A DNA stretch of 64,000 nt from an uncultured Chloroflexota bacterium. GTDB taxonomy: Bacteria; Chloroflexota; Dehalococcoidia; Lucifugimonadales; GCA-002694895. Both the position numbers and the translations under genes were made by a program. This document shows positions 9,310-18,519 of the stretch, piece by piece; the first letter of the stretch is position 1; every line of letters starts with the position of its first letter. Location of the stretch: NCBI GenBank assembly GCA_913045935.1, contig CAJWSY010000001.1, positions 1 to 64,000 of the forward strand, written 5' to 3'. Under the pieces are notes generated by a model, which worked only from the letters and a program-made list of their open reading frames with translations, ran no database searches and was not told where the DNA came from.

Positions 9310-11070
9310 TTATTCACTTTGGATTTTTCTTATTTTCCTTTTTCTGTCACTTATTTTTTTAGAAATATAATCTGTAATTTTCCCCTTAGCAGCAATAGCT
9401 TCATTGGCCAAATTATATAAATACGAATTATTAAAATCAGATATATTTCTAAATTTTTTGTATTTATCTTTAAATCTTGATCTTTCGGATTTTTTATTTA
9501 ACATAGCAAGTTCTATCATTAAAAATTTTCTTAACAAACTAAAGCATTCATCAGGATTCATATGTATGCCACCAACAGGTTCAGGAATAACAGAATCAAC
9601 AATGTTTAAATCTTTACATTCTTTAGCACCAATAATTGATGGTTTATTTAAAGAATCTTTATCATCCCTATTATCTCCCATAACTAAAATAGCATTCTCT
9701 AACATTAATCTTCGATCAGATATATCCAAAGAAAGTGCTGCTTCTGATCCGCCTCTAGTAATTAACACTGATATTGACGGTGATGACATTTGTGCCATAG
9801 ATAACATAGTTTCACCCAATGAAGTTCCAATACCTTTAATTTCCTCATTGTAGGTCATGTTGTGCCCTACTGTGTCAATAAAAGTTATCAAAGGGATATT
9901 AAATCGTGAAGCAAGATTAATTGCTCTACTACATTTTCTGAAATCAGATGACTTTAGCCCGTCTATCGAATTATTTTCATTTATATTTTCTTGGGCGACA
10001 ATCATTACAGTTTGACTTCCTAATTGTGCCAATCCAGTAATAATTCTGTCACTATTATCTAAAAGTCTATCACCTTTTATTTCAAAGAAGTTTTCAAATA
10101 CTTTTTTTAAAAAAATTGAGGAACTAGGTCGTTTATCACTTAAAGATATTTTCACTCTTTCTTCAATAGATAAGTTAGATAAAGAAAAATTTGGTTTGTT
10201 ACTTTCATTATTTTCATAAACTAATTTATGATTATTATTTAATAAATCTATAATTCGAGATATTTGCTCTTTTTGTTGATTTCGATTAACAATAGAATCA
10301 ATCAAACCTCTTTTAAGCATAGAATCAGATGCTCTAGATTCAAAATCTACTGAACCATAATCGCCTTTCAAATCTTTTAAGGGACTCATTCCAACTGACG
10401 CACCTGGTTCTGATAAAATAATGTCAGAATATGTAGCTAAAGTAATATATGCTTGCCCAGTACAGGGATTAGTGAGTAAAGATAATGAAGGAATATTTTT
10501 ACTTTTAGCATTAGCCATAGACAATGTAACTTTTGCCATTTGCATTAGTGAAAGTATCCCTTCCTCAATTCTTGTTCCAGAACTAGAAATAATAGAAACA
10601 ATAGGTATTTTCCTTGATACTGCTTCATCAATTGCCAAAGAAATTTTCTCTCCTGAAACAAGGCCTAAATTTCCGCCCATAAATGAAAAATCCATTAATA
10701 TTATGACACAGGAATTGCCACCCATTGTCCCAATTCCTGTTATTACAGAATCATTCAAACCTGTACGTTCAACATCTGATTTTGTTCTCTTTTTATATTC
10801 TGGAAGTTCATCATGTGTGTATTCATGAACATTAGTTAATTCTTGATTAAACTCAACAAATGACGCTCTATCAGTTAACAAAGCCAATCTGTCATATGGC
10901 TTTATATAAAAATGAAAATTACAAGACGAACATACTCGATAAGTATCGTATAATTCAGATTCTTTTAAATTAAAATCACATTTAAGGCACGAATCAAAAT
11001 CTTGATCTGGTGCATTAGTTATCAATTCCTCAGCATTAAAAAATGCATTTTCATTATTTAATTCTTTCAA
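9310..11070 (-). CDS. accDA: Fused acetyl-CoA carboxylase carboxyltransferase, beta plus alpha subunits
   Basis: One 586-aa chain covers both halves of the carboxyltransferase that makes malonyl-CoA. Residues about 25-60 hold the AccD zinc ribbon (C-x2-C ... C-x2-C in 'CLKCDFN' and 'CSSCNFHF'). Residues to about 290 are the beta crotonase-like domain ('SSSGTRIEEG...LMQMAK'). About 300-586 are the AccA-like alpha domain ('GDRLLDNSDRIITGLAQLG', 'ITRGGSEAALSL'). Separate accA and accD genes are the common bacterial state. The gene opens the fatty acid locus on the minus strand. No biotin carboxylase or carrier gene is visible nearby. Confidence 0.9.
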   Translation of the reverse strand: MKELNNENAFFNAEELITNAPDQDFDSCLKCDFNLKESELYDTYRVCSSCNFHFYIKPYDRLALLTDRASFVEFNQELTNVHEYTHDELPEYKKRTKSDVERTGLNDSVITGIGTMGGNSCVIILMDFSFMGGNLGLVSGEKISLAIDEAVSRKIPIVSIISSSGTRIEEGILSLMQMAKVTLSMANAKSKNIPSLSLLTNPCTGQAYITLATYSDIILSEPGASVGMSPLKDLKGDYGSVDFESRASDSMLKRGLIDSIVNRNQQKEQISRIIDLLNNNHKLVYENNESNKPNFSLSNLSIEERVKISLSDKRPSSSIFLKKVFENFFEIKGDRLLDNSDRIITGLAQLGSQTVMIVAQENINENNSIDGLKSSDFRKCSRAINLASRFNIPLITFIDTVGHNMTYNEEIKGIGTSLGETMLSMAQMSSPSISVLITRGGSEAALSLDISDRRLMLENAILVMGDNRDDKDSLNKPSIIGAKECKDLNIVDSVIPEPVGGIHMNPDECFSLLRKFLMIELAMLNKKSERSRFKDKYKKFRNISDFNNSYLYNLANEAIAAKGKITDYISKKISDRKRKIRKIQSE

Positions 11071-11097
11071 ATGATAATTCCTAAAACGTAAAAGTTA

Positions 11098-13416
11098 TTA
11101 GTTAATTATAACATCTCTTGATTTTGCTGATTCCAGTTGCGGCCCTACAATTCCTTCCTCTTCCAATTCGTCCATTAACCTAGCAGCTCTAGGGTATCCA
11201 ATTCTTAATTTTCTTTGGAGTAAAGAAATTGAAAGTTTTTTAGTATTTCTAGCTAAAGATACTGCGTCATTAAAAAGAACATCTTTGTCATTACTTAAAT
11301 GTTCTTCAGCAACATTACCATCATCATTTTCCATATTTTCAAAAATATTTATATCATAATTATAATTAGAAACTGAATTGTTTTTCCAAAAATCTACCAA
11401 ATTTGATATCTCTTGATCATTTATAAAACATCCTTGCAATCTTGCAGGAGAAGAGCCGTCAACAGGCAAATATAACATATCACCTTTTCCTAGTAATTTT
11501 TCTGCACCTGTTGTATCTAAAATTGTTCTTGAGTCAACACTAGAAGTAACACTGAAACTTATACGACTTGGGAAATTTGATTTTATTAATCCTGTAACAA
11601 TATCAACTGAAGGTCTTTGAGTTGCTACTACCAAATGAATTCCTGTAGCTCTGCCAAGTTGAGCTAATCTGCAAATTGATCTTTCTATCTCTGCTCCACT
11701 AGTCATCATTAAATCAGCAAGCTCATCAATTACTATTACTAAATATGGCATAGAATTAGGGAATTTACTATTTAATTCAGAAATATTTCGAACCGATTTG
11801 GATTCCATTAGTTTATATCTCTTAAACATCTCATTTATCACTCCTCTAAATATTTTGGCTACAGAATCCATTTCAACTATAACCGGGGAAATCATATGAG
11901 GTATTCCGTTATATTGTGTTAATTCAACTCTTTTTGGATCTACAAGCATCAAACGCAATTGATCTGGTGATTTACTATATATCAAACTAGATACAATAGA
12001 ATTCATACATACGCTTTTACCACTACCTGTAGCACCTGCAATTAATAAATGAGGCATTTTAGTTAGGTCTATAGAAATATTATCTCCTCCAGACCCTTTA
12101 CCTAAAGCAATAGGCAAAGAATCATGTTTTTTAAATATATTTTGATAATCATTTGATTTTAACATTGACTTTATTCCTATAACTCCTGGATTAGGATTCG
12201 GAACTTCTATTCCAACCAAAGATTCACCAAGTACTGGAGTTTCAATTCTTATAGAAGGGGTTTTTAAAGCTAAAGATAAGTCTTTTTCACGAGCAAATAT
12301 TGAATCAACTTTTACTCTATTTTTTCTTTCTACTTCTTTTAAAACGTGTTTCCCTTTTTCATCAACTATAGGATTGCCTTCTGAATCAAATTGTTTTTCT
12401 TTTTTTGTTTTTTTAATCCAACCAGGGATCAAGCCATATAATGTAACTACGGGGCCTGGTTGGACTTGCCCGATTTCTACTTCCACATCATATTGACCCA
12501 ACGTTTTTTTTATATTCTCAGCAGTTTCATCTATTTCTTCCTGTAAAATTGAAACTTCTTCAAGATCATTCAGCAATTCAATTGAAGGTAAATAGTCTTT
12601 TTTTAAATTGTTATTTAAATTTGCGGAATTGGGTATAGAATTAAAATTTTCATCAGAAATCTTTGAGTCTTGAATATTAAAGTTATCTTTAGAAATTTCA
12701 AGATCTTGAGTATTAAAATAACTAGTACTATTATCTTTGTTCTTAATCAATATATCGTCATTTTTATATGCGTCTGATTTTTTTTGAAACCACTTAGAAT
12801 TATCTTCAGAATCAAGTTTTGAAAAATTATTTTGAGTATTATTATCATCAAAATTAGCAAAGGTTATTTCTTCATCATTTAACAAATATTTATGATCCTT
12901 GGAATTTTCTGACAATTGTGGTGCAATTATTTTTTGTGGTGTGGGATTTTTGGATATGTATATTTTTTCTGATTTTCGAAATTTTTGAAATAAAGATATG
13001 AATGATCTTATGCTCAGTGTGATGATCATTATAAAAATCAATCCTGAATTCAAAAATGCTTTAATAACATTTTTAGGACTGATAGATAACAAAATTATAA
13101 ATACAAAGAATAAACTTGTAGAATAAAATGCAATTATTGAATTTGATTGTAATTTTTGCCCTAAACTTCCTCCAAGTGAATTATCTGAAGTATAGACAAA
13201 ATATTTGGTGATTTCATTTTCAGCTTTAAAATTACTCAAAATAAATACAGCAAAAATCAAAATCAAAGTTATTGTAAAATTAATTCGCAGATTGGTCTTA
13301 TTAAATCCAAAAAAATAAAAAGCTAAGAAACTAAGTGAATAAACACTCAATATTAATGGTAAAGAAAATCCAAAAATTGCTCTTAAATCTGTTACAAAAT
13401 TTGTAATTACATCCAT
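11098..13416 (-). CDS. ftsK: FtsK/SpoIIIE-type DNA translocase
   Basis: This 772-aa protein has four hydrophobic segments in the first 150 residues, an acidic and Asn-rich linker (about 165-270), then the motor. Walker A is 'LLIAGATGSGKSV', Walker B 'LVIVIDELADLMM', followed by 'LARATGIHLVVATQRPS'. The C-terminal winged-helix gamma domain ('LSISLLQRKLRIGYPRAARLMDEL') reads orienting DNA motifs. It pumps chromosome termini through the division septum. The linker is short for an FtsK, nearer SpoIIIE size. Confidence 0.95.
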   Translation of the reverse strand: MDVITNFVTDLRAIFGFSLPLILSVYSLSFLAFYFFGFNKTNLRINFTITLILIFAVFILSNFKAENEITKYFVYTSDNSLGGSLGQKLQSNSIIAFYSTSLFFVFIILLSISPKNVIKAFLNSGLIFIMIITLSIRSFISLFQKFRKSEKIYISKNPTPQKIIAPQLSENSKDHKYLLNDEEITFANFDDNNTQNNFSKLDSEDNSKWFQKKSDAYKNDDILIKNKDNSTSYFNTQDLEISKDNFNIQDSKISDENFNSIPNSANLNNNLKKDYLPSIELLNDLEEVSILQEEIDETAENIKKTLGQYDVEVEIGQVQPGPVVTLYGLIPGWIKKTKKEKQFDSEGNPIVDEKGKHVLKEVERKNRVKVDSIFAREKDLSLALKTPSIRIETPVLGESLVGIEVPNPNPGVIGIKSMLKSNDYQNIFKKHDSLPIALGKGSGGDNISIDLTKMPHLLIAGATGSGKSVCMNSIVSSLIYSKSPDQLRLMLVDPKRVELTQYNGIPHMISPVIVEMDSVAKIFRGVINEMFKRYKLMESKSVRNISELNSKFPNSMPYLVIVIDELADLMMTSGAEIERSICRLAQLGRATGIHLVVATQRPSVDIVTGLIKSNFPSRISFSVTSSVDSRTILDTTGAEKLLGKGDMLYLPVDGSSPARLQGCFINDQEISNLVDFWKNNSVSNYNYDINIFENMENDDGNVAEEHLSNDKDVLFNDAVSLARNTKKLSISLLQRKLRIGYPRAARLMDELEEEGIVGPQLESAKSRDVIIN

Positions 13417-13505
13417 AAGTTATTTTTTATATTTAAAAATAAATAATAAAGAAAAATAATTACAATTTCTATTTATTAAAAGGTTAATTTCTTAATAAGA
13501 TTTAT

Positions 13506-13757
13506 TTATGAAATTCCTTTCTTTTTTAAGAAGTCTAAAGCATCCTGAACTGTTAAAATACTTTCTGCATCTTCATCTGATATTTCTACTGGGTTATCAT
13601 CAGTGCTAAATTCTTCCTCAAATGCCATTATCAATTCCACTAAATCCAATGAATCAGCATCCAAATCATTCATAAATGAAGCAGAAGGAACTACTTGATT
13701 TTCTTCAACTCCTAATTTGTCGGTAACAATATCTTTTAATCTATCTTCTAAACTCAT
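13506..13757 (-). CDS. acpP: Acyl carrier protein
   Basis: This 83-aa acidic four-helix protein carries growing acyl chains on phosphopantetheine attached to S36 in '[18 protein letters not shown]'. It is slightly longer than the usual 77-80 aa. Its ATG overlaps the nusB stop (ATGA), so it is coupled to nusB and fabD upstream. An 89-bp AT-rich gap separates it from ftsK. Confidence 0.95.
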   Translation of the reverse strand: MSLEDRLKDIVTDKLGVEENQVVPSASFMNDLDADSLDLVELIMAFEEEFSTDDNPVEISDEDAESILTVQDALDFLKKKGIS

Positions 13758-14248
13758 GTTATCTCCTTATTTTTTATATTTTTTTGAATAAAAGAATCTA
13801 ATACTCCATTAATAAATGAAGAAGATTTCTCTGATCCAAATATTTTAGCTATTTCTATTGCCTCATTTAGGGCTATCTCTGTCTTTAAACTAACATATTT
13901 AATTTCAAAAATTGAAATACGTAAGATATTTTTATCAATTATTGGCAAGTCTTTCAATGGAAATGTAGTAGCAAAAGTCTCTATTATAGAATCAATTGTA
14001 TTTTTTTGATTATTTACACCGTTTAATAATTCATTAGCATATTTAATATCTTCTTCTTCGTAATTTGAAATACTATCTATAAATCCTTCAATCTGAATTT
14101 CATTCAATATTGCTGAAGCATCATTCATTGTTATTATAGTATTATTAAATCCAGGGATTATATCTAATTTGTATAAATATTGCAAAGTCAAGATTCTTGA
14201 AAAAGTCCTTCTACCATAAAAATATGGCTGATCAGGTTTTATGCTCAT
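13754..14248 (-). CDS. nusB: Transcription antitermination factor NusB
   Basis: The 164-aa protein has the NusB pattern: an N-terminal '[17 protein letters not shown]' helix with Arg residues for boxA RNA and a C-terminal '[34 protein letters not shown]' type helix pair. NusB binds S10 and boxA in rRNA leaders. It sits between fabD and acpP, head to tail with no gap to fabD and a 4-nt overlap with acpP, inside an otherwise fatty acid operon. Confidence 0.88.
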   Translation of the reverse strand: MSIKPDQPYFYGRRTFSRILTLQYLYKLDIIPGFNNTIITMNDASAILNEIQIEGFIDSISNYEEEDIKYANELLNGVNNQKNTIDSIIETFATTFPLKDLPIIDKNILRISIFEIKYVSLKTEIALNEAIEIAKIFGSEKSSSFINGVLDSFIQKNIKNKEIT

Positions 14249-15199
14249 TTATTGAGTTAATGTGTTAATTGAGTCAGTTGTATCAACTGAAGTTATGATA
14301 GATTTAGAGTCTATTCGCTTAATCATATTTCCTAAAACTCCACCATGGCCAAATTCTACAAAAGAATCAACTCCGTCGTTGACCATATATTTAACACTTT
14401 TATTCCAATCCACACAATTTGTAATCTGTGTAATTAGTTCTTTTTTTATTTCAGAAACATCAGTTAATGGTTTTGCGCTACAATTGGCTACTATAGGTAT
14501 AGTTGGGGATGCAAATTGTAAATCATTGATGTAATTTTGCATTTTTTCAGCAGCAGGTTTCATTAAATCTGAATGAAAAGCTCCCGCAACTTTTAGTGGT
14601 ATGGCTCGTTTCGCCCCTCTAGAAGTTGCCAAATCTATTGCAGAAACAATTGCTGTTTTATCACCACTAATTACTGTTTGTAAATCAGTATTAATATTAG
14701 AAACATAAGTTCCTGTCTGTCTGCTAATTTCATATACTGCTTTTTCATCTAAACCTATAATTGCAGCCATAGTGCCCGGGTTTTGATCACAGGCATCTTG
14801 CATTAATTCTCCTCTTAATGAAACTAATTTAGCAGTTTCCTCTAAGTCTAATGCTCCAGAAACATATAAGGATGTATACTCACCGAGACTATGCCCAGCA
14901 ACGTATTTTGGGATTGGAAAAGAATCTCCAATCTTTAATTTCAAAGCTTCGTAACACGCAATACTAACAGTCATAATCGCAGGTTGAGCATTTTTAGTTA
15001 ACATCAATTCATCATCAGGGCCATTAAATATAATGTCACTTAATTTACGACCAAGAGCATCATCTACTCTTTGGAAAACATCAGCGGAAACATCAATATC
15101 TAACAAATCTCTACCCATTCCGACTTTTTGGCTTCCCTGACCAGGGAAAATAAATGCTGAATTAGAATTTGATTCTAATGTTTTATCGCTTTTAATCAT
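14249..15199 (-). CDS. fabD: Malonyl-CoA:ACP transacylase
   Basis: The 316-aa protein loads malonyl groups onto ACP. 'FIFPGQGSQKVGMGRDL' opens the fold, the nucleophile is S104 in 'AGHSLGEYTSL', the Arg in 'LVSLRGELMQDA' binds the malonyl carboxylate, and the catalytic His lies in 'GAFHSDLM'. The length is typical. It directly precedes nusB and acpP in the operon, so its product acts on the carrier encoded two genes downstream. Confidence 0.95.
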   Translation of the reverse strand: MIKSDKTLESNSNSAFIFPGQGSQKVGMGRDLLDIDVSADVFQRVDDALGRKLSDIIFNGPDDELMLTKNAQPAIMTVSIACYEALKLKIGDSFPIPKYVAGHSLGEYTSLYVSGALDLEETAKLVSLRGELMQDACDQNPGTMAAIIGLDEKAVYEISRQTGTYVSNINTDLQTVISGDKTAIVSAIDLATSRGAKRAIPLKVAGAFHSDLMKPAAEKMQNYINDLQFASPTIPIVANCSAKPLTDVSEIKKELITQITNCVDWNKSVKYMVNDGVDSFVEFGHGGVLGNMIKRIDSKSIITSVDTTDSINTLTQ

Positions 15200-15212
15200 T
15201 ATATATATATTA

Positions 15213-15392
15213 TTAATCTAAAATTTGTTGGCTTTTATATACTCCACACTCAGGACAAGCAGAATGTGGAACAATGAAAGCGTCACATCCAGGTTCATTA
15301 CATTTAGTCAAAGGAACGTTTTTAATTCCGAAATGCGAAGCTCGGTCTTTTTTTCTTTTTTTCGAATGTTTTTTCTTAGGTAATGGTGCCAT
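15213..15392 (-). CDS. rpmF: Ribosomal protein L32
   Basis: This 59-aa protein starts with the typical 'MAPLPKKKHSKKRKKDRASH'. It keeps a zinc site with two cysteine pairs, C-x4-C ('CNEPGC') and C-x2-C ('CPEC'). The ATG is at 15390-15392 and the TAA at 15213-15215. It lies between the DUF177 gene and fabD, matching the widespread yceD-rpmF-fab gene order that links ribosome synthesis to lipid synthesis. Confidence 0.93.
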   Translation of the reverse strand: MAPLPKKKHSKKRKKDRASHFGIKNVPLTKCNEPGCDAFIVPHSACPECGVYKSQQILD

Positions 15393-15443
15393 ATTTAAAA
15401 TCCAAGATATATATTACATTAAATTTGTCAGATTACAAACTAC

Positions 15444-15842
15444 TTAGTAATTCATTAATTTACATTTTTTCGAACAAATTGGTTTTAAAGGAATGTTTAT
15501 TATTATATATTCTCTTAAACATTCATCTAGTCTTAAATGATTATCTTTATCAATAGTAAATGAATCTTCATTAATAAATCCATCATCAACTAAGAATTCT
15601 TCATTCAAATTAATATCAAGATCAAGATCAATCTGTTCTAAACATCTTGAGCAATTCAACTCAATTCCTACGGGAATCGTGCCTGATATCCATATACCTT
15701 TATCAGTTTTAGTTAAATCAATCACAGATTTTTGTACTTTAACATTCCCGATGTCGTAATAGTTATACTTAAAATTATTTATTTCTAATTGTTTGCTAAA
15801 TCCAAGCGATTGCTTAAACATTTCTGAAAGATTATATATCAT
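15444..15842 (-). CDS. DUF177 (YceD-like) family protein, shortened C-terminus
   Basis: The family is found upstream of rpmF in most bacteria and is linked to 23S rRNA accumulation. Here 'LNCSRCLEQIDLDLDINLNEEFLVDDG' carries the conserved C-x2-C-L-E element. The C-terminus stops at 'KPICSKKCKLMNY', where family members normally go on to a second Cys pair and an N-L-N tail, so that end is missing. I place the start at the ATG at 15842 (132 aa). The frame is open further upstream, but that would overlap the divergent gene at 15910. No clear ribosome site helps. Confidence 0.75.
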   Translation of the reverse strand: MIYNLSEMFKQSLGFSKQLEINNFKYNYYDIGNVKVQKSVIDLTKTDKGIWISGTIPVGIELNCSRCLEQIDLDLDINLNEEFLVDDGFINEDSFTIDKDNHLRLDECLREYIIINIPLKPICSKKCKLMNY

Positions 15843-15909
15843 ATATATAAAATAAATTAACTTAAGATAAAATAATATATAATTTATTATATATTTAGTT
15901 CCTTGACCA

Positions 15910-16293
15910 ATGAAATTAAGTGAAGCAAAAATAAATACCATTTTAATTGATGACGAAATTATATTGTCTTCAGATTTGTTGTCTTTGTATATGAAAAGTG
16001 TACAAAGTGAAAGGAATATTAATAAAACAAAGCATACTCCTATATTTTTTCCAACTGCTCTTGTTTTTGGAGAAATATTTAAAAAATACTCTCTACCAGA
16101 TGGGACTATTCATCTTTCACAAAAAATCGAATTTTCAGATCCGATACAGCAAAATTCTAAAATTCATGCTTTTGCTGAAATAACTAAAAATTTAATTAGA
16201 TCAGGCAATCGATTAATTTCAATTAACATAAACATCTACAACTCACAAAAATCTCTTTCTCATAAATCTCAATGTAATTTACTTATATCATGA
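15910..16293 (+). CDS. Hot-dog fold dehydratase-like protein (FAS1/MaoC N-terminal type)
   Basis: This 127-aa protein resembles the N-terminal dehydratase domain of MaoC-type proteins: 'HTPIFFPTALVFGEIFKKYSLPDGTIHLSQKIEFSDPI' aligns with the substrate-binding hot-dog core, without the catalytic Asp/His motif. Its stop overlaps the start of the next gene (ATGA), whose product has the catalytic motif. The pair parallels mycobacterial HadA-HadB, where a non-catalytic and a catalytic hot-dog subunit form the 3-hydroxyacyl-ACP dehydratase. Position before plsX-fabG-fabL supports that role. Function is inferred. Confidence 0.7.
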   Translation: MKLSEAKINTILIDDEIILSSDLLSLYMKSVQSERNINKTKHTPIFFPTALVFGEIFKKYSLPDGTIHLSQKIEFSDPIQQNSKIHAFAEITKNLIRSGNRLISININIYNSQKSLSHKSQCNLLIS

Positions 16294-16682
16294 AAAAATA
16301 TACTCAAGGATACATGTTAAAACCTCAATCTATGAAAGTCACTCAAAATGATGTGATTATGTATTCTGAGGCAAGTGGAGATAAAAACCCTATTCATATT
16401 AATCAAAATTTTGCGTCTAAATCTATGTTCAAAGAAACTATAGCTCACGGAATGATGATAGGGGCATTTTTAAGTGAATTTTTATTCAATGAATTCGGAG
16501 ATGCTTGGTTAGAAGAAGGGTCTATAGATATTAAGTTTAAACTTCCTATATTCATGAATGAAAGTATAACTGCAACTAGTACAGTGTCAAACATTGAAAA
16601 TAACATGATTAAATTAAATATTGCTGTCATAAAAAAAGACGGAACTGAAGCTGTAAAGGGTTACGCTACAGTAAAGATTTAA
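16290..16682 (+). CDS. MaoC-like (R)-specific dehydratase/hydratase, catalytic subunit
   Basis: The 130-aa protein contains the hydratase-2 motif 'YSEASGDKNPIHIN' with the Asp and His that act on the substrate, followed by 'TIAHGMMIGAFLSEFL'. It likely dehydrates (3R)-hydroxyacyl-ACP as the partner of the preceding subunit. No fabZ or fabA is seen in the locus, so this pair may fill that step. Overlap with the upstream gene suggests a fixed heterodimer. An alternative is enoyl-CoA hydration in beta-oxidation, less likely from the context. Confidence 0.8.
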   Translation: MKKYTQGYMLKPQSMKVTQNDVIMYSEASGDKNPIHINQNFASKSMFKETIAHGMMIGAFLSEFLFNEFGDAWLEEGSIDIKFKLPIFMNESITATSTVSNIENNMIKLNIAVIKKDGTEAVKGYATVKI

Positions 16683-16720
16683 TATATGATTCTTTTTACT
16701 TATAAATTTTAAATAAAAAA

Positions 16721-17764
16721 ATGATTAATAATAATATAACTATATCTATTGATGCGATGGGTGGAGATAATGCTCCAAACGAAATCGTAAAAGGAGCAGT
16801 AAATTCAGTAAATAAAAATAACGAATTATCTATTCTGCTAGTAGGGGATGAGAGCCAAATAAAAAATGCACTAAGTAAGTTAGGCCCTTCCGCATTAGAA
16901 TTCATTGAATCAAATAGGTTAACAGTAGTACCTTCAGAAGGTGTAATTAAAGACGGAGAACAACCTGTTATTGGATTAAAGAAAAAGCCTAAGTCATCAA
17001 TAGCTGTGTCTTCTTTTCTTGTAAAAAATAAAAAAGCAGACGGGTTATTATCTATGGGTTCAACTGGAGCAACTATGGCAGCCTCTGCCTTAACTCTTGG
17101 AATGATTAATGGAATTGAACGCCCAACTGTTGGGGGTCCTATAATAGGCAGTTCCCCTAACACAGTAATATTGGACATAGGCGCTAATGTAGACTGCAAG
17201 CCTTCCCAGTTAGTAACTTTTGCAGTGTTGGGGTCAATATATTCAAAATATACATTTGAAATCGACTCACCTAGAGTTGCAATATTAAATGTTGGAAGTG
17301 AACAAGGTAAAGGAAATAAATTAACTAAAGACACATTTGAGCTAATAGAGAATACAAATTTAAATTTTGTAGGTAATATTGAACCTAATGATTTGTTTTA
17401 TGATAAAGCTGAAGTCGTTGTATGTGACGGTTTTGTTGGTAATATTCTTTTGAAATTACTAGAATCTACCGGCTTTTTAATTAAAGATTTTATAGATGAA
17501 CAATTAGATCCATACATAGATCAGAATACTAAGTATGAAATATCCAATAAAGCTTTAAATTACCTTAATGTAGGAGAAACTTATGGGGTTGCTCCATTAT
17601 TTGGTGTAAATGGAGTTGTTGGAATCGGGCATGGAAAAGCAAATCATTCAACAGTCGAAAAAGCAATAAACAGTATTATTTTATGGATAAAAAGTAATAT
17701 GATTGAAGAAATGAATAAAGAAATAAATCAATTATCAACAGAGAAAACAAATGAAAAACAATAA
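16721..17764 (+). CDS. plsX: Phosphate acyltransferase PlsX
   Basis: This 347-aa enzyme makes acyl-phosphate from acyl-ACP, the first step to phosphatidic acid in the PlsX/PlsY route. 'ISIDAMGGDNAP' at the N-terminus is diagnostic, with 'SMGSTGATMAASALTLG' and 'VCDGFVGNILLKLLE' further on. The C-terminus overlaps fabG by 14 nt. Having plsX between the dehydratase pair and fabG ties chain elongation to phospholipid synthesis. Confidence 0.95.
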   Translation: MINNNITISIDAMGGDNAPNEIVKGAVNSVNKNNELSILLVGDESQIKNALSKLGPSALEFIESNRLTVVPSEGVIKDGEQPVIGLKKKPKSSIAVSSFLVKNKKADGLLSMGSTGATMAASALTLGMINGIERPTVGGPIIGSSPNTVILDIGANVDCKPSQLVTFAVLGSIYSKYTFEIDSPRVAILNVGSEQGKGNKLTKDTFELIENTNLNFVGNIEPNDLFYDKAEVVVCDGFVGNILLKLLESTGFLIKDFIDEQLDPYIDQNTKYEISNKALNYLNVGETYGVAPLFGVNGVVGIGHGKANHSTVEKAINSIILWIKSNMIEEMNKEINQLSTEKTNEKQ

Positions 17765-18494
17765 AAACGCGTTAATTACAGGTGCTGCAAAAGGAATTGG
17801 AAAAGCTATAGCGCTAGAACTTGCAAAACAAGGAAATAATATTGCAATAAATTACAATTCTTCAAAAAAAGAAGCCGAAGAATTAAAACAAATTATAAAA
17901 AAAGATTACAAAGTCAAAGCATTTATAATTCAAGGGAATGTAAGTATTAAGAAGGATTGTTACAATATAGTGGAAACAACAATATCTGAATTTGGGTCAA
18001 TTGATATATTGGTTAACAACGCAGGTATTATAGATGACAATTTAATGATTAGAATGTCTGACGAAGCTTGGGAAAGAGTTTTAAGAACTAATTTAGACAG
18101 TATTTTCTATTGTACTAAGCCTGCATTAAAATCAATGTTAAAAAGTAAATGGGGAAGAATACTAAATATAGGTTCAGTTGTTGGAATTAGAGGAAACATT
18201 GGACAGGTTAACTATTCTTCTTCAAAAGCTGGAATGATGGGATTTACAAAATCTTTAGCTAAAGAAGTGGCTACAAGAAATATTACCGTAAATACAATTA
18301 CCCCAGGATATATAAACACAGAAACAGTAGATGTACTCAAACAAGAGCAAAAAGACACCATTATGACCTGGATTCCTCAAGGACATTTTGGAGAAGTTGA
18401 AGACATATCTCACTTAGCAGGGTTTATATGTTCTGAGAAAGCAAAGTATATGACCGGACAAATCATCAGTGTTGATGGTGGTATGGCAATTTAA
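17751..18494 (+). CDS. fabG: 3-Oxoacyl-ACP reductase
   Basis: The 247-aa short-chain dehydrogenase has the NADP-binding 'TGAAKGIGKAIA', 'NNAG' at about residue 89, the catalytic Ser in 'NIGSVVG', and Tyr-x3-Lys in 'NYSSSKAGMMGF'. It ends in 'GQIISVDGGMAI', typical of FabG. It reduces 3-oxoacyl-ACP to the (R)-hydroxy form, the substrate of the preceding dehydratase pair. It overlaps plsX by 14 nt, so it is translated in the same operon. Confidence 0.92.
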   Translation: MKNNKNALITGAAKGIGKAIALELAKQGNNIAINYNSSKKEAEELKQIIKKDYKVKAFIIQGNVSIKKDCYNIVETTISEFGSIDILVNNAGIIDDNLMIRMSDEAWERVLRTNLDSIFYCTKPALKSMLKSKWGRILNIGSVVGIRGNIGQVNYSSSKAGMMGFTKSLAKEVATRNITVNTITPGYINTETVDVLKQEQKDTIMTWIPQGHFGEVEDISHLAGFICSEKAKYMTGQIISVDGGMAI

Positions 18495-18519
18495 ATTTTA
18501 TATCTTTTAATTTTTAAAC

